From Pelobacter sp. (GTDB lineage Bacteria > Desulfobacterota > Desulfuromonadia > Geobacterales > Pseudopelobacteraceae), in NCBI GenBank assembly GCA_030824515.1, contig JAVBXN010000030.1:1-64000 (forward strand): 64,000 nt of DNA, given 5' to 3'. The notes beneath the pieces are model-generated. The model made no database searches. It saw nothing but the letters and a program-made list of their open reading frames with translations, and was not told the DNA's origin. Below, in pieces: positions 8,780-17,263 of this stretch. The stretch's first letter is position 1. Each line of letters starts with the position of its first letter. The position numbers were made by a program, and so were the translations under genes.

Positions 8780-8808
8780 AAAACCCCGGGGGAATCCCCG
8801 GGGTTTTC
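8780..8808. terminator. Bidirectional terminator
   Basis: The hairpin AAAACCCCGGGG / CCCCGGGGTTTT with a short loop is flanked by A/T tracts on both sides. It can end the MFS cassette on the plus strand and the DUF350 operon on the minus strand. Confidence 0.88.
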
Positions 8809-8832
8809 AATTTCTGGACTATTAAGTCAAAA

Positions 8833-9246
8833 TCAATATGTCATGCAGGCCGCATTGAGGATTCCGATTGAAATCGAGCAGAATGCCAGCAGAGTCGCGG
8901 CGGCGATATGATTGTTCTCGATCTCCCGCACCAGATCCCTGAAAACAAGCCGGACAGTGCCGAATACCGCAAACTGCACCAGCATCGCGATCACGGCCCA
9001 GATCAGCATGTCGATGAAGCCGACACTGTGGGTGATGGCACTGTAAAGCGGCAGGATGAATCCGGTCAGTGCGCCTCCGAAGCTTATGGCCGCCGAGGTC
9101 TTACCTTCGCGAATCAGCTTCAATTCGTTATAGGGTGTCATTGCGCAATAGATAATGCAGAAAACAGCCACAAAACCAAGTGACGCGCCAAAATAGCTGC
9201 AGAAGCCAAGCAGCCCCGACAGTGAATCAAGCAGTTTGCCTTGCAT
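8833..9246 (-). CDS. DUF350 membrane protein (YjfL-like)
   Basis: The 137-residue product has four predicted membrane helices and resembles DUF350 proteins, with an internal repeat of two-helix units separated by the segment YNELKLIREGKTSAAISFGG. The ATG at 9246 follows GAGGAGG, so a longer open frame reaching 9381, which overlaps the preceding gene, is not used. It is the last gene of a three-gene minus-strand operon after the ATP-grasp ligase and DUF1190 lipoprotein, the same trio as yjfL, yjfM and yjfC in E. coli (order differs). Its molecular role is unknown. Confidence 0.85.
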   Translation of the reverse strand: MQGKLLDSLSGLLGFCSYFGASLGFVAVFCIIYCAMTPYNELKLIREGKTSAAISFGGALTGFILPLYSAITHSVGFIDMLIWAVIAMLVQFAVFGTVRLVFRDLVREIENNHIAAATLLAFCSISIGILNAACMTY

Positions 9247-9281
9247 CGGAAAATCCTCCTCGATCTGAAATTTATTGATAA

Positions 9282-10409
9282 CTATTGAAACAGGTGCGGT
9301 ACAAAGCGGCTGGTATTGGTGGTAACTCGCGATAAATCTTCGCGAATGCCGATACCGGCTGGCTCGCCACCTATTACCCATGACCCGATCACCGGATAGT
9401 TTCCTTCAAAACAGGGCATCTCGGCCAATTCCTGATAGACTGTGCCATTGCCGGTATAGCTCCCGTCATATTCCGTGACCAGACCATTGCGGTGAACATT
9501 GATGTTGCTCCCCTCCCGCGACAGAAAAGGCTTGGACACGAAGTTGTCGCGGAAATGCTGCGGGTCGAAGCTTGCTTCCAGAAGGTTGGGGTGGCGAGGG
9601 TTCAGTTCCCACAGAACCGGAAGGATAGCCTTGTTACTGAGGATCATTTTCCAGGCCGGTTCTATCAGGATTATTCCGCTCTGCTCCAGATAACGTCCGA
9701 AAAACTCGCTGACGAGCCATTCCCACGGATAAAGTTTGAACATTGAATTGATGACATTGTCATTGCTGTCCACATATCTGGAACCAAGCGAGTCGAAACC
9801 GATGTCTTCGATAAAAAACTGCTCGGTCGCCAAACCTGACTGATGGGCAGTGTCACGCAGGTATTCCAGGTTTCCAAGGTCCTCTGCGGCATCCTTGACG
9901 CAGCTGAAATATAGCGTTCCGTTGATGGCGCTTTTCAGTCCATTCCAACTTTCAATCAGTTTTTCGTGAATAGAGTTGAACTGATCCGCTTCGGGAAAAC
10001 GATCCTTCAGCCAGAACCATTGTGTAACGCTGGCCTCCAGCAGCGCGGTGGGGGTGTCGGCGTTATACTCAAGCATCCTGGGAGGGGAATGTCCGTCGTA
10101 AACCAGATCAAACCTTCCCAGAATCGAGGGCTCATCGTTCTCCCAGGAACGTTCTATCAGCGGAATCGCCAGCGGCGGAATCTGCAGTTTATCGTAAAGT
10201 TTTTCGGAGATGACGTGCCCGACCGCCTCGATACAAATCTCCTGCAGTTCCGCGGTAGCAGCTTCCAGTTCATCGATTTCCGAAGCCGTGAAAGAATAAT
10301 GGGCTGTTTCATCCCAATAGACCTCGCCGTCGATGGTGTGGTAGCTCATGCCGCATGATTCCACTTTTTGCTGCCACTCAAAGCGTGGTGGCGTGACATT
10401 GCGCTGCAT
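9282..10409 (-). CDS. Glutathionylspermidine synthase-like ATP-grasp ligase (YgiC/YjfC-like)
   Basis: The 375-residue protein matches the C-terminal synthetase domain of glutathionylspermidine synthase: the acidic N-terminal segment around GEVYWDETAHYSF, the substrate/ATP-binding segment GRFDLVYDGHSPPRMLEYNAD and the C-terminal MPCFEGNYPVIGSWV part are conserved. There is no amidase domain, as in YgiC and YjfC. Such proteins are predicted ATP-dependent amide ligases joining an amine to a carboxylate, but the true substrate is unproven. The gene starts two bases after the DUF1190 lipoprotein stop, so the two are probably translationally coupled. Confidence 0.85.
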   Translation of the reverse strand: MQRNVTPPRFEWQQKVESCGMSYHTIDGEVYWDETAHYSFTASEIDELEAATAELQEICIEAVGHVISEKLYDKLQIPPLAIPLIERSWENDEPSILGRFDLVYDGHSPPRMLEYNADTPTALLEASVTQWFWLKDRFPEADQFNSIHEKLIESWNGLKSAINGTLYFSCVKDAAEDLGNLEYLRDTAHQSGLATEQFFIEDIGFDSLGSRYVDSNDNVINSMFKLYPWEWLVSEFFGRYLEQSGIILIEPAWKMILSNKAILPVLWELNPRHPNLLEASFDPQHFRDNFVSKPFLSREGSNINVHRNGLVTEYDGSYTGNGTVYQELAEMPCFEGNYPVIGSWVIGGEPAGIGIREDLSRVTTNTSRFVPHLFQ

Positions 10410-10411
10410 GG

Positions 10412-10732
10412 CTAGCCTCCCGAGGAATGGAACGAACCCAGACTCCCGAATCCGCCTCGCGAGACGCTCATGTTGCGGATGGCCCGTGAACCCTGCCCGC
10501 CGTTGAATACGGTGCCGGAGCGAAACCAGGGGCCGTAAAAATAGTGCGCGTTGGAACGGTAATGCTGACTATCCTTGCCGACTTCCTCGCATTTTTGCGG
10601 GTCGCTGTTCCAGTCATCGAGGCAGTCCTGTTTGTTCGTGTAGACGTGCCGTTCCTCTTTCTTGCTGCAGCCGGTGACTGCCAGCGTTCCGATCAGGGCG
10701 AGAGTGATGTGGAGGGTGCATCTTCGTCGCAT
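10412..10732 (-). CDS. DUF1190-like lipoprotein (YgiB/YjfM-like)
   Basis: The 106-residue product has a lipoprotein signal peptide ending in the lipobox VTGC (Cys 22), so it should be anchored to a membrane on the periplasmic side. The mature part has two more cysteines (DCLDDW, KCEEV) and ends in a glycine/serine-rich tail with SVSRGGFG, the signature ending of YgiB/DUF1190 proteins. GGAGTAAACC precedes the ATG. Its position before a YgiC-like ligase and a DUF350 protein supports the assignment. Function in E. coli relatives is also unclear. Confidence 0.8.
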   Translation of the reverse strand: MRRRCTLHITLALIGTLAVTGCSKKEERHVYTNKQDCLDDWNSDPQKCEEVGKDSQHYRSNAHYFYGPWFRSGTVFNGGQGSRAIRNMSVSRGGFGSLGSFHSSGG

Positions 10733-10821
10733 GGTTTACTCCATGGTTGTGGAATATGGCAAGCATACCAGAACATTCCGGATGTGCGGGGATGCTTTAG
10801 AAAATGTGAAACATTTGGAGT

Positions 10822-10850
10822 TTGCCCCGCAGCTTGTTTCGGTTTATAAG
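10822..10850 (+). promoter_or_regulatory. Sigma-70 promoter of NADH dehydrogenase gene
   Basis: TTGCCC and TATAAG are separated by 17 bases. The predicted start near 10857 gives a leader of about 50 bases to the ATG at 10910, which argues against translation from the GTG at 10859. Confidence 0.55.
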
Positions 10851-10909
10851 GTATATACGTGTCAAAAGCAAGTTTGTGTCTTCAGGATGGCGGGAGTGAG
10901 GGGTACGTT

Positions 10910-12169
10910 ATGCCTGGAAAACGTGTCGTTGTTATCGGTATGGGGTTTGGCGGATTGAGCGCGGCAAAGGCGCTATGCGGAAAAGGTTTTGAGCTTTGCA
11001 TGGTCGATCGCCACAATTTCCATCTTTTTCAGCCGCTCCTGTACCAGGTTGCCACGGCAGGCCTGGAGCAGGAAGCGATAGCATATCCGTTGCGCGCCAT
11101 CTCACGCAAATGGAAGGATGCCGAGTTCCTGCTTGCCGAAATCGGCTCGGTAGATCTGGAAAACAGGTGTGTTCTGACCAGCTCCGGCAAAATTGCCTAC
11201 GATTACCTGATAGTTGCTGCCGGCAGTCGCACCAATTTTTTCGGCATGCATAGTGTTGAACGTCACTCCTTCGATCTCAAACGTCTGGACCAGGCCGAAG
11301 ATCTGAGGAACCAGATTCTGCTGATGTTTGAAAAAGCCTCGCAGGAAACTGATCCAAAGCGTCGATCCGCACTGCTGACATTCGTCGTAGTTGGCGGTGG
11401 TCCGACCGGGGTGGAGTTCTCAGGGGCGTTGCGGGAGTTGATCCTGTACGTTCTTTCCAAGGACCACCCTAATATCTCCCCGGATGAAACGAGAACCATG
11501 CTGGTTGAAGCGGCTGACACACTGCTGACAGCCATGCCGTCTGATCTCAGTGAGTACGCCTGCAATAAGCTCCGTGGAATGGGCGTTGAAGTGCTGCTGA
11601 ATACCAGAGTCGTGGATGCTACTGCTGAAACGGTTGCGTTGCACGATGGCACTATAATCAACTGTCATACACTGTTCTGGTCCGCCGGTGTGGCCGCTGC
11701 CGCTTTGGCGTCCGGACTTCCGGGCGTGGAGCTGGCCGGCTCCGGCCGGGTTGTGGTGCAGACTGACCTGAGCCTGAAGGGATATCCCGAGGTCTTTGTG
11801 ATCGGGGACATGGCCAGCTTTGTTCAGGACGGCTCTCCATTGCCCATGATGGCGCCGGTGGCCAGCCAGCAGGGTCGCTATGCAGCACGTGCGATAATGT
11901 CGCGCGAATCCGGCGGGCGAATCCCTCCTTTTCGTTATCTTGACAAGGGCGCCATGGCCACAATTGGCAGAAGTTCTGCCGTGGCAATCACGAATGGCTT
12001 AAAATTCAGGGGTTATCCTGCCTGGCTGGTCTGGCTGGTTTTGCACCTGTTTTATCTGATAGGATTCCGCAACCGACTGGTCGTGATGATGAACTGGGCC
12101 CACTATTATTTTTCCCACGAACGGCAGGTGCGGCTCATTACAGCTGATAAACGCCGTTCGCAATCGTAG
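10910..12169 (+). CDS. ndh: Type II NADH dehydrogenase (NDH-2)
   Basis: The 419-residue flavoprotein should oxidise NADH and reduce quinone at the inner face of the membrane without pumping protons. It has two dinucleotide folds, VVVIGMGFGGLSAA near the N-terminus for FAD and FVVVGGGPTGVEFSG for NADH, plus the NDH-2 hallmark segments NFHLFQPLLYQVAT and VFVIGDMAS. The C-terminal hydrophobic stretch (YPAWLVWLVLHLFYLIGF) is the membrane-attachment region. The ATG at 10910 is preceded by GAGGGG; the frame extends upstream to a GTG at 10859, but that start would lie only a couple of bases after the predicted transcription start. The gene appears monocistronic. Confidence 0.88.
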   Translation: MPGKRVVVIGMGFGGLSAAKALCGKGFELCMVDRHNFHLFQPLLYQVATAGLEQEAIAYPLRAISRKWKDAEFLLAEIGSVDLENRCVLTSSGKIAYDYLIVAAGSRTNFFGMHSVERHSFDLKRLDQAEDLRNQILLMFEKASQETDPKRRSALLTFVVVGGGPTGVEFSGALRELILYVLSKDHPNISPDETRTMLVEAADTLLTAMPSDLSEYACNKLRGMGVEVLLNTRVVDATAETVALHDGTIINCHTLFWSAGVAAAALASGLPGVELAGSGRVVVQTDLSLKGYPEVFVIGDMASFVQDGSPLPMMAPVASQQGRYAARAIMSRESGGRIPPFRYLDKGAMATIGRSSAVAITNGLKFRGYPAWLVWLVLHLFYLIGFRNRLVVMMNWAHYYFSHERQVRLITADKRRSQS

Positions 12170-12223
12170 TTATCAGTATTGATTCCGGATCAGCCGAATG
12201 AAATCGGCCCGATTCTGTTAATC

Positions 12224-12253
12224 TTGACTTTTGTAGTCCAACTCTCGTACTAT
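12224..12253 (+). promoter_or_regulatory. Sigma-70 promoter of the PpiC-cytochrome operon
   Basis: TTGACT and TACTAT are separated by 18 bases, 33 bases upstream of the ATG at 12287. The ribosome site GGAG lies at 12278-12281. Confidence 0.55.
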
Positions 12254-12286
12254 TAAACGCTTAACTATCTAAAGATTGGAGAAAAT

Positions 12287-13258
12287 ATGTTCAAGAGCGT
12301 CAACCTGTTTGTAGTGCTTTTGCTGATTGCGGTTTGTGTTCCTTTGACGGTAAGGGCCGAAAGCGTAAGCAGAGTGGTTGCTGTAGTCAACGGGGTTGAC
12401 TTGTCCGAGGCTGACCTTAATCAGGAAATCAATACAATCATGCCGATGAGTCAGGCTTTCCACGGAAAAATATCGGAAGAAAAGAGGATGAAGATTCGTT
12501 CTGATGCGATGAAAGTCCTGGTTGATTACGAACTGATGGCTCAGGATGCCCGTAGCAAGGGGCTCAATATCCCTCAGGAGGTTATTGATGGGGAGATGGG
12601 TAAGCTGGTAAAGAAATTCAAATCAAAAGAGGATCTGGAGGCGGCGTATAAAGGAGCGGGTTTCACGGACAAGACCTTTTTGCGAATCATGGAGCGCAGG
12701 CTGCTGGCGGAGAAAATCCATGCCTTGGAAGTTGACGGCAAGGTTTCGGTGACTCCCGAGAAGCTAAAGAGCTACTACGATTCGAACATTTCCAAATACA
12801 ATAAACCGGAAGAGTTTAGGGCCAGCCATATTCTGATAAAAGTGGACCCATCGTCCGGCAAGGAAAAGCGCCTGTCTTTGCGCGCCAGCGCGGATGCTAT
12901 TCTGAAAAGGCTCAAGGACGGAGAGAAGTTTGAGGAAATTGCAGTCAACGAGTCGGACGACGATTCAAAAATCAAAGGCGGTGATCTGGGATATTTTCAT
13001 GCCGGCCAGACCATTCCTGAATTTAACAATGCACTCACCAAACTGAAAGTCGGCGAAACCAGCCCGGTTGTTGAATCCCTGTATGGCTTCCACATTATCA
13101 GGTTGACGGATAAACGTCCTGCCCGCCAGATTCCGTTTGATGAGGTTCAGGATAAAATCAGGAAGGATATGGTTGCAACGCAGAAAAAACAACTGCAGGA
13201 TGAATGGATGGATGGATTGCACAAAAAGGCCAAAATCATATATCCCGGAGATAAGTAA
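12287..13258 (+). CDS. Periplasmic parvulin-type peptidyl-prolyl isomerase (SurA/PpiC-like)
   Basis: The 323-residue protein has a signal peptide (about 1-24, ending VRAES), an N-terminal chaperone-like SurA_N region (30-170), and a parvulin domain (about 178-285) with FRASHILIKV, GGDLGYFHAGQ and LYGFHIIRL motifs. It should assist folding of exported proteins in the periplasm. It heads an operon that encodes three multiheme cytochromes and an NHL beta-propeller, so its clients are probably these secreted cytochromes; that is inferred from position. Confidence 0.9.
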   Translation: MFKSVNLFVVLLLIAVCVPLTVRAESVSRVVAVVNGVDLSEADLNQEINTIMPMSQAFHGKISEEKRMKIRSDAMKVLVDYELMAQDARSKGLNIPQEVIDGEMGKLVKKFKSKEDLEAAYKGAGFTDKTFLRIMERRLLAEKIHALEVDGKVSVTPEKLKSYYDSNISKYNKPEEFRASHILIKVDPSSGKEKRLSLRASADAILKRLKDGEKFEEIAVNESDDDSKIKGGDLGYFHAGQTIPEFNNALTKLKVGETSPVVESLYGFHIIRLTDKRPARQIPFDEVQDKIRKDMVATQKKQLQDEWMDGLHKKAKIIYPGDK

Positions 13259-13261
13259 CCG

Positions 13262-13984
13262 TTGAAAGCGCTTGTAGTAATTCCAACTTACAATGAAAAA
13301 GATAATGTAGTCCGGCTGTCGTCCTCTGTCCTTGATCAGCATGCGGATATCCAGATACTTTTTGTCGACGATAACTCGCCTGACGGCACCGGCAAAATCA
13401 TAGATGAGCTGGTGTCCGGCAACGAACGCATCCATGTCTTGCATCGGGCCGGAAAACTTGGCTTGGGCTCTGCATATCGTGAAGGTTTCAAGGCGGCGCT
13501 TTCAATGGGTGCTGATTATATCATTGAGATGGACGCGGACTTTTCGCATGATCCCGGTGTACTTCCCGAGTTTCTCAACGCCATGCAGACCAGCGACCTG
13601 GTGATCGGTTCGCGCTATCTAAATGGTGTGAGTGTCGTTAACTGGCCGATCAGAAGGTTGATTCTAAGTTATTTCGCTAGTGTTTATACCCGTTGGGTTA
13701 CCGGTTTGCAGCTAAGGGATTGTACCAGCGGCTTCAAATGTTTCCGCAGATCCTCGCTCGAAACCATTGATCTGGATAGTGTCAGATCAGACGGCTATTC
13801 GTTTCAAATCGAAATGAACTACCGCTGTATGGAAAAGGGATTACGCATTACGGAAATCCCGATAATCTTCATCGACCGACATGCAGGGAGTTCAAAAATG
13901 TCCCGCCGAATCGTCAGAGAAGCTGTGATAATGGTCTGGAAGCTGCGTTTGCAAACTATATTTTCATCACTGTGGAGGAAGTAA
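13262..13984 (+). CDS. Polyprenol monophosphomannose synthase-like glycosyltransferase (GT2)
   Basis: The 240-residue protein is a GT-A-fold family 2 glycosyltransferase close to dolichol-phosphate mannose synthase. It has [12 protein letters not shown] at the start, the [11 protein letters not shown] and [10 protein letters not shown] nucleotide-sugar and metal motifs, and the GSRYLNG and [10 protein letters not shown] acceptor-loop segments. No membrane helix follows the catalytic domain. Translation probably starts at TTG (13262), three bases after the isomerase stop with GGAG upstream. It would load a sugar on a lipid carrier, which could feed glycosylation of envelope proteins; the link to the cytochromes is only positional. 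Confidence 0.88.
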   Translation: MKALVVIPTYNEKDNVVRLSSSVLDQHADIQILFVDDNSPDGTGKIIDELVSGNERIHVLHRAGKLGLGSAYREGFKAALSMGADYIIEMDADFSHDPGVLPEFLNAMQTSDLVIGSRYLNGVSVVNWPIRRLILSYFASVYTRWVTGLQLRDCTSGFKCFRRSSLETIDLDSVRSDGYSFQIEMNYRCMEKGLRITEIPIIFIDRHAGSSKMSRRIVREAVIMVWKLRLQTIFSSLWRK

Positions 13985-13991
13985 ATCGATT

Positions 13992-14177
13992 ATGTCACAC
14001 GATATCTGGTCGATTGTTCTGTTGGTTGGACTTGCTGGTTGGATCGCTTCCAGTATCATGCTGATGTTCAGAGCCTTTCCTGAAAGAGACGTTTTTAATT
14101 CCTCTGCCGGTGTTCGCTGGGGAGGCACAGCGGTTGTTTCGTTTGTCGTGTGGGTAGTTGGAATGCTCAATGCATGA
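13992..14177 (+). CDS. Small two-helix membrane protein
   Basis: The 61-residue protein has two hydrophobic helices (about 6-26 and 42-59) linked by a short polar loop containing FPERD. GGAGG lies 13 bases before the ATG, and the stop overlaps the next start as ATGA. No family is recognised. It is probably an inner-membrane accessory protein of the PpiC-cytochrome operon. Confidence 0.7.
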   Translation: MSHDIWSIVLLVGLAGWIASSIMLMFRAFPERDVFNSSAGVRWGGTAVVSFVVWVVGMLNA

Positions 14178-15256
14178 GTGATTTTGTGAAAGAAAAATCA
14201 TCAGCGTTTCGCAAGCTGCAGATAGCCATGCTTGCCTTGCTGATTGCTGTTTCCGTCAGCGGGTGCGCATCCGTAAAAATGGAGGATGCCGCCTGGCATG
14301 ACAGCCGTTTGGATATGGTGTGGCCGCAACAGCCAGAGAAGGCCCGCATCAGGCTGCTTAAAGTTATCCGTGGAGCTAAGGATGTGGTCGAGGCCCCGTC
14401 CGGTTCCATCGGCAAGATGTTGGAATTTATTGTCGGAACCAGGGAAGATTATCTGGAGTTTTTCACTCCGCAGTGCATTGCCGCGGATGGAGACGGCCTG
14501 ATCTATATTGCTGATCCATCAGCAGGCGTGGTGCATGTCTACAATCTGGCCGACAAGGAAGTCGGCTATATATTTAAAGCCGGTGACAAAAAACTTGTGC
14601 GGCCGGTTGGTGTCGCTCTTGACGGCAAAGGCCATCTGTATGTGACCGATTCCCAGCTTGGAATGGTTTTCAAGTTACGTGTGGACGGTTCTTTCATAGC
14701 GGAGTTTGATGGCAAGGGGAAACTCAAGAGTCCTGCCGGCATTGCGATAACATCCACCGGTAAGAAAATTGTTTCCGATTTGCAGGCACGTAAAATATTC
14801 GTCTTTGGCGCCGACGACTCATTGCAGCAGGAACTTCCCGGTTCTGATTTCAGCGGTGAACTGCGGATGCCGGTTTATGTGTCCGTTGACAAAAATGACA
14901 ATATCTATGTCACCGATACAATGAACTTCACTCTCAGAATGTTTGATTCATCCGGACGGTATCTTCGCAGTATCGGCCAGATCGGCGACAGTCCCGGGTC
15001 ATTTGCGCGACCCAAGGGGGTCGCCGTTGATAGTGATCTGAACATATACGTGATGGACGCGATCCTGGGCAACTTCCAGATATTCAATCAGAAAGGTCAA
15101 TTGCTGCTCTACGTCGGCCAGGAAGGTGCCTTGCCGGGTGAATTGATGCTTCCGAGCACCATTTTTATTGATAAGAATGACAGGATTTACGTTTCAGACA
15201 CGTTCAATCACAGGATACAGATATATCAGTACCTGAAAGAGGATAGAATCAAATGA
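14174..15256 (+). CDS. NHL-repeat beta-propeller lipoprotein
   Basis: The 360-residue protein begins with a signal peptide and lipobox VSGC, followed by ASVKMEDAAWHD. The mature part has about six NHL-type repeats, recognisable by recurring IYIADPSAGVV, LYVTDSQLGMV, IYVTDTMNFTLRMF, IYVMDAILGNFQIF and IYVSDTFNHRIQIY strands. It should fold as a six-bladed propeller, probably facing the periplasm or cell exterior. The ATG at 14174 overlaps the upstream stop by four bases, and its own stop overlaps the next cytochrome start by four. Such propellers often accompany secreted multiheme cytochromes in metal reducers, where a docking or capping role has been proposed. Confidence 0.85.
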   Translation: MSDFVKEKSSAFRKLQIAMLALLIAVSVSGCASVKMEDAAWHDSRLDMVWPQQPEKARIRLLKVIRGAKDVVEAPSGSIGKMLEFIVGTREDYLEFFTPQCIAADGDGLIYIADPSAGVVHVYNLADKEVGYIFKAGDKKLVRPVGVALDGKGHLYVTDSQLGMVFKLRVDGSFIAEFDGKGKLKSPAGIAITSTGKKIVSDLQARKIFVFGADDSLQQELPGSDFSGELRMPVYVSVDKNDNIYVTDTMNFTLRMFDSSGRYLRSIGQIGDSPGSFARPKGVAVDSDLNIYVMDAILGNFQIFNQKGQLLLYVGQEGALPGELMLPSTIFIDKNDRIYVSDTFNHRIQIYQYLKEDRIK

Positions 15257-16149
15257 ACCACAAATGGTTTCCTTTGTTTTGTGCCGTTTTTTTTGTATTT
15301 ATATTGGCATGGGAAGTCTGTGCCAAAGGCCCCATGGTTTCCGCGATGGGTAACAGGCATAACCTGTCGGCACAGAATACTGCTGCCGGCATAACCTATC
15401 GTGCTATCGATGATCCAGTAAACAACCCCGGCGGACAGCAGATCTGCATATTCTGCCACACTCCGCACAATTCGCAGCCGCAGGGGCCGTTGTGGAACCG
15501 TAGAGACACCTCCCAGATATTTGCCCGTTACACATCAAGTACTCTGCAGATCAAGAACCTGGCCGCGTCACAATATTCCGTAACCGGTGATTCCCTGGGG
15601 CAGCCGAACGGTTCTTCACGTCTCTGCCTGTCCTGCCATGATGGCGTCACCGGACTGGGAGATGTCCTCCGCAGCGGACAGATGGGACAAATACAGATGT
15701 TGAGCGGCAATAATAATATAACCGGTGTCGCTTCATTCCATCCCTCCACCAACAAGATGAAAGTCGGGCACCACCCGGTCTCCTTCGTATATGCGACCTC
15801 TTTTGATTATAAAACTCAACTGGGAACTATGATCGGATTGAATCCCGGTGTGTTCAAGCTTCCCGCCCAGGTTCCCAATCCGGAAATGGCTACCAAAGTC
15901 AAACTGCAGGATAGCAAGCGTGACAGCCGTGGATGGATGCAATGTACAACCTGTCATGACCCTCACCAGAACATGGGAAATGACTCCGTGACGTATCCCC
16001 CCGCATTTACACGTAAAATTACTCCTTTCTGGGTGTACAGCGGGGCGAGTGCGGTCACTGGTCACGATGCGGTCTGCACCAGTTGCCATTTGAACCTGCT
16101 TGCGCCATACAATGTCGGTGGCTCAAATCCTCCATGGCCATATCCATAA
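15253..16149 (+). CDS. Secreted four-heme c-type cytochrome
   Basis: The 298-residue protein has a signal peptide (about 1-24, ending EVCAKG) and four CXXCH motifs: CIFCH, CLSCH, CTTCH and CTSCH. The first is embedded in CIFCHTPHNSQ, a segment typical of extracellular cytochromes of Geobacter-type bacteria. Additional His residues (HNLS near the mature N-terminus, GHHPVS, GHDAV) could supply distal ligands. Long heme-free stretches separate the sites, so it is not a compact c3 or c7 protein. It is translationally coupled to the NHL lipoprotein gene. It may be a surface or filament-type cytochrome; that is inference. Confidence 0.88.
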   Translation: MNHKWFPLFCAVFFVFILAWEVCAKGPMVSAMGNRHNLSAQNTAAGITYRAIDDPVNNPGGQQICIFCHTPHNSQPQGPLWNRRDTSQIFARYTSSTLQIKNLAASQYSVTGDSLGQPNGSSRLCLSCHDGVTGLGDVLRSGQMGQIQMLSGNNNITGVASFHPSTNKMKVGHHPVSFVYATSFDYKTQLGTMIGLNPGVFKLPAQVPNPEMATKVKLQDSKRDSRGWMQCTTCHDPHQNMGNDSVTYPPAFTRKITPFWVYSGASAVTGHDAVCTSCHLNLLAPYNVGGSNPPWPYP

Positions 16150-16172
16150 ACAATACCTGGAAGGTATCATCA

Positions 16173-17246
16173 ATGGTTACACGAATTTTGTCAGTCCATC
16201 TCTGTTTGATTCTTCTTTTTTGGGCCGTGGTTGCCGATTCCGCGACCAACGCGCCTCCCCATCTTGACAGGAACTACCTTCCCTATGGCTGCGGCAGTTG
16301 CCATGTGGGCATGGAATTCAAGTATGGCGGAGGGGCCAACCGTTGTCTGCTCTGTCACGGGAAGCTGACCCAGGATTCTGCCGGCTGGATGAAGGACAGG
16401 CAGCCGGTTGCGGACATCTCCAAGGATTTTGGTAAAAACTACCGGCATCCCGTGTTTGACAAGCCAGGTATTCACGACTCAAAAGAGACCTTGCCCGAGG
16501 TTAATCCTTCAGCTCCCAGGCATGCGGATTGCGTCGATTGCCACAACCCGCACCAGGTATCTTCGGAAACCCCCTTCAGTGGGATCAAGGGTAAGAAAAT
16601 GGGCAATTTTTATGCTCAGATAACCAAAGAATACGAACTCTGCTATCTGTGCCATGCCGATAGCGCCAACCTGCCGCTCAATGCAACCAACAAGCGGATT
16701 GAATTTTCGACTTCCAACCAGTCTTTTCACCCGGTGGAGGGCGAAGGGAAAAACCTGGCGGTTATAAGTCTGATGCGTCCTTACAAGGAAAGGAAAAGTT
16801 CGCCGAGCGATATTTCGGTAATCAAATGCGCGGACTGTCATGGAAGTGACGATCCGAACGCGCCGCGAGGGCCGCACGGATCGAAATATCAGTGGTTGCT
16901 AGTGGATAACTACTCCACCGGTGACAATCTGGTTGAAAGCAGCTTCACATATGAACTCTGTTATCGTTGCCACAAGCGTTCCAGTATCCTGGCCAATGAA
17001 AGCTTCCCTCAGCATTCGCGCCATATCGCCGGCGAGCGAAACTTCAAGGGAGGTGGCACATCCTGCCATACCTGCCACTCTTCGCACGGGAGCGTGGAGA
17101 ACCGTTATCTGATCAAATTCAACCGTGCCTATGTTTCCGAGAGTTCAAGCGGAAAACTGAAGTTCGTTGAAAAGGGCACTTATACTTTTCATGGTGAATG
17201 CTGGCTCTCCTGTCATGGTGTTGACCACAACCCCAAGACCTACTGA
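16173..17246 (+). CDS. Secreted cytochrome with seven CXXCH and one CX3CH motif
   Basis: The 357-residue protein starts at ATG 16173 (GGAAGG upstream) with a signal peptide ending near VVADSA. It has seven CXXCH motifs (CGSCH, CLLCH, CVDCH, CYLCH, CADCH, CYRCH, CHTCH) and an eighth, non-standard CWLSCH (CX3CH) near the C-terminus. CVDCHNPHQ and CHTCHSSHG are typical of doubled-CXXCH cytochromes. An upstream in-frame ATG at 16083 would overlap the previous gene and place residues before the signal peptide, so it was not used. It should carry electrons in the periplasm or at the outer surface as part of the four-gene redox set here. Confidence 0.88.
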   Translation: MVTRILSVHLCLILLFWAVVADSATNAPPHLDRNYLPYGCGSCHVGMEFKYGGGANRCLLCHGKLTQDSAGWMKDRQPVADISKDFGKNYRHPVFDKPGIHDSKETLPEVNPSAPRHADCVDCHNPHQVSSETPFSGIKGKKMGNFYAQITKEYELCYLCHADSANLPLNATNKRIEFSTSNQSFHPVEGEGKNLAVISLMRPYKERKSSPSDISVIKCADCHGSDDPNAPRGPHGSKYQWLLVDNYSTGDNLVESSFTYELCYRCHKRSSILANESFPQHSRHIAGERNFKGGGTSCHTCHSSHGSVENRYLIKFNRAYVSESSSGKLKFVEKGTYTFHGECWLSCHGVDHNPKTY

Positions 17247-17263
17247 GAGGTTTCCGATTTAAT

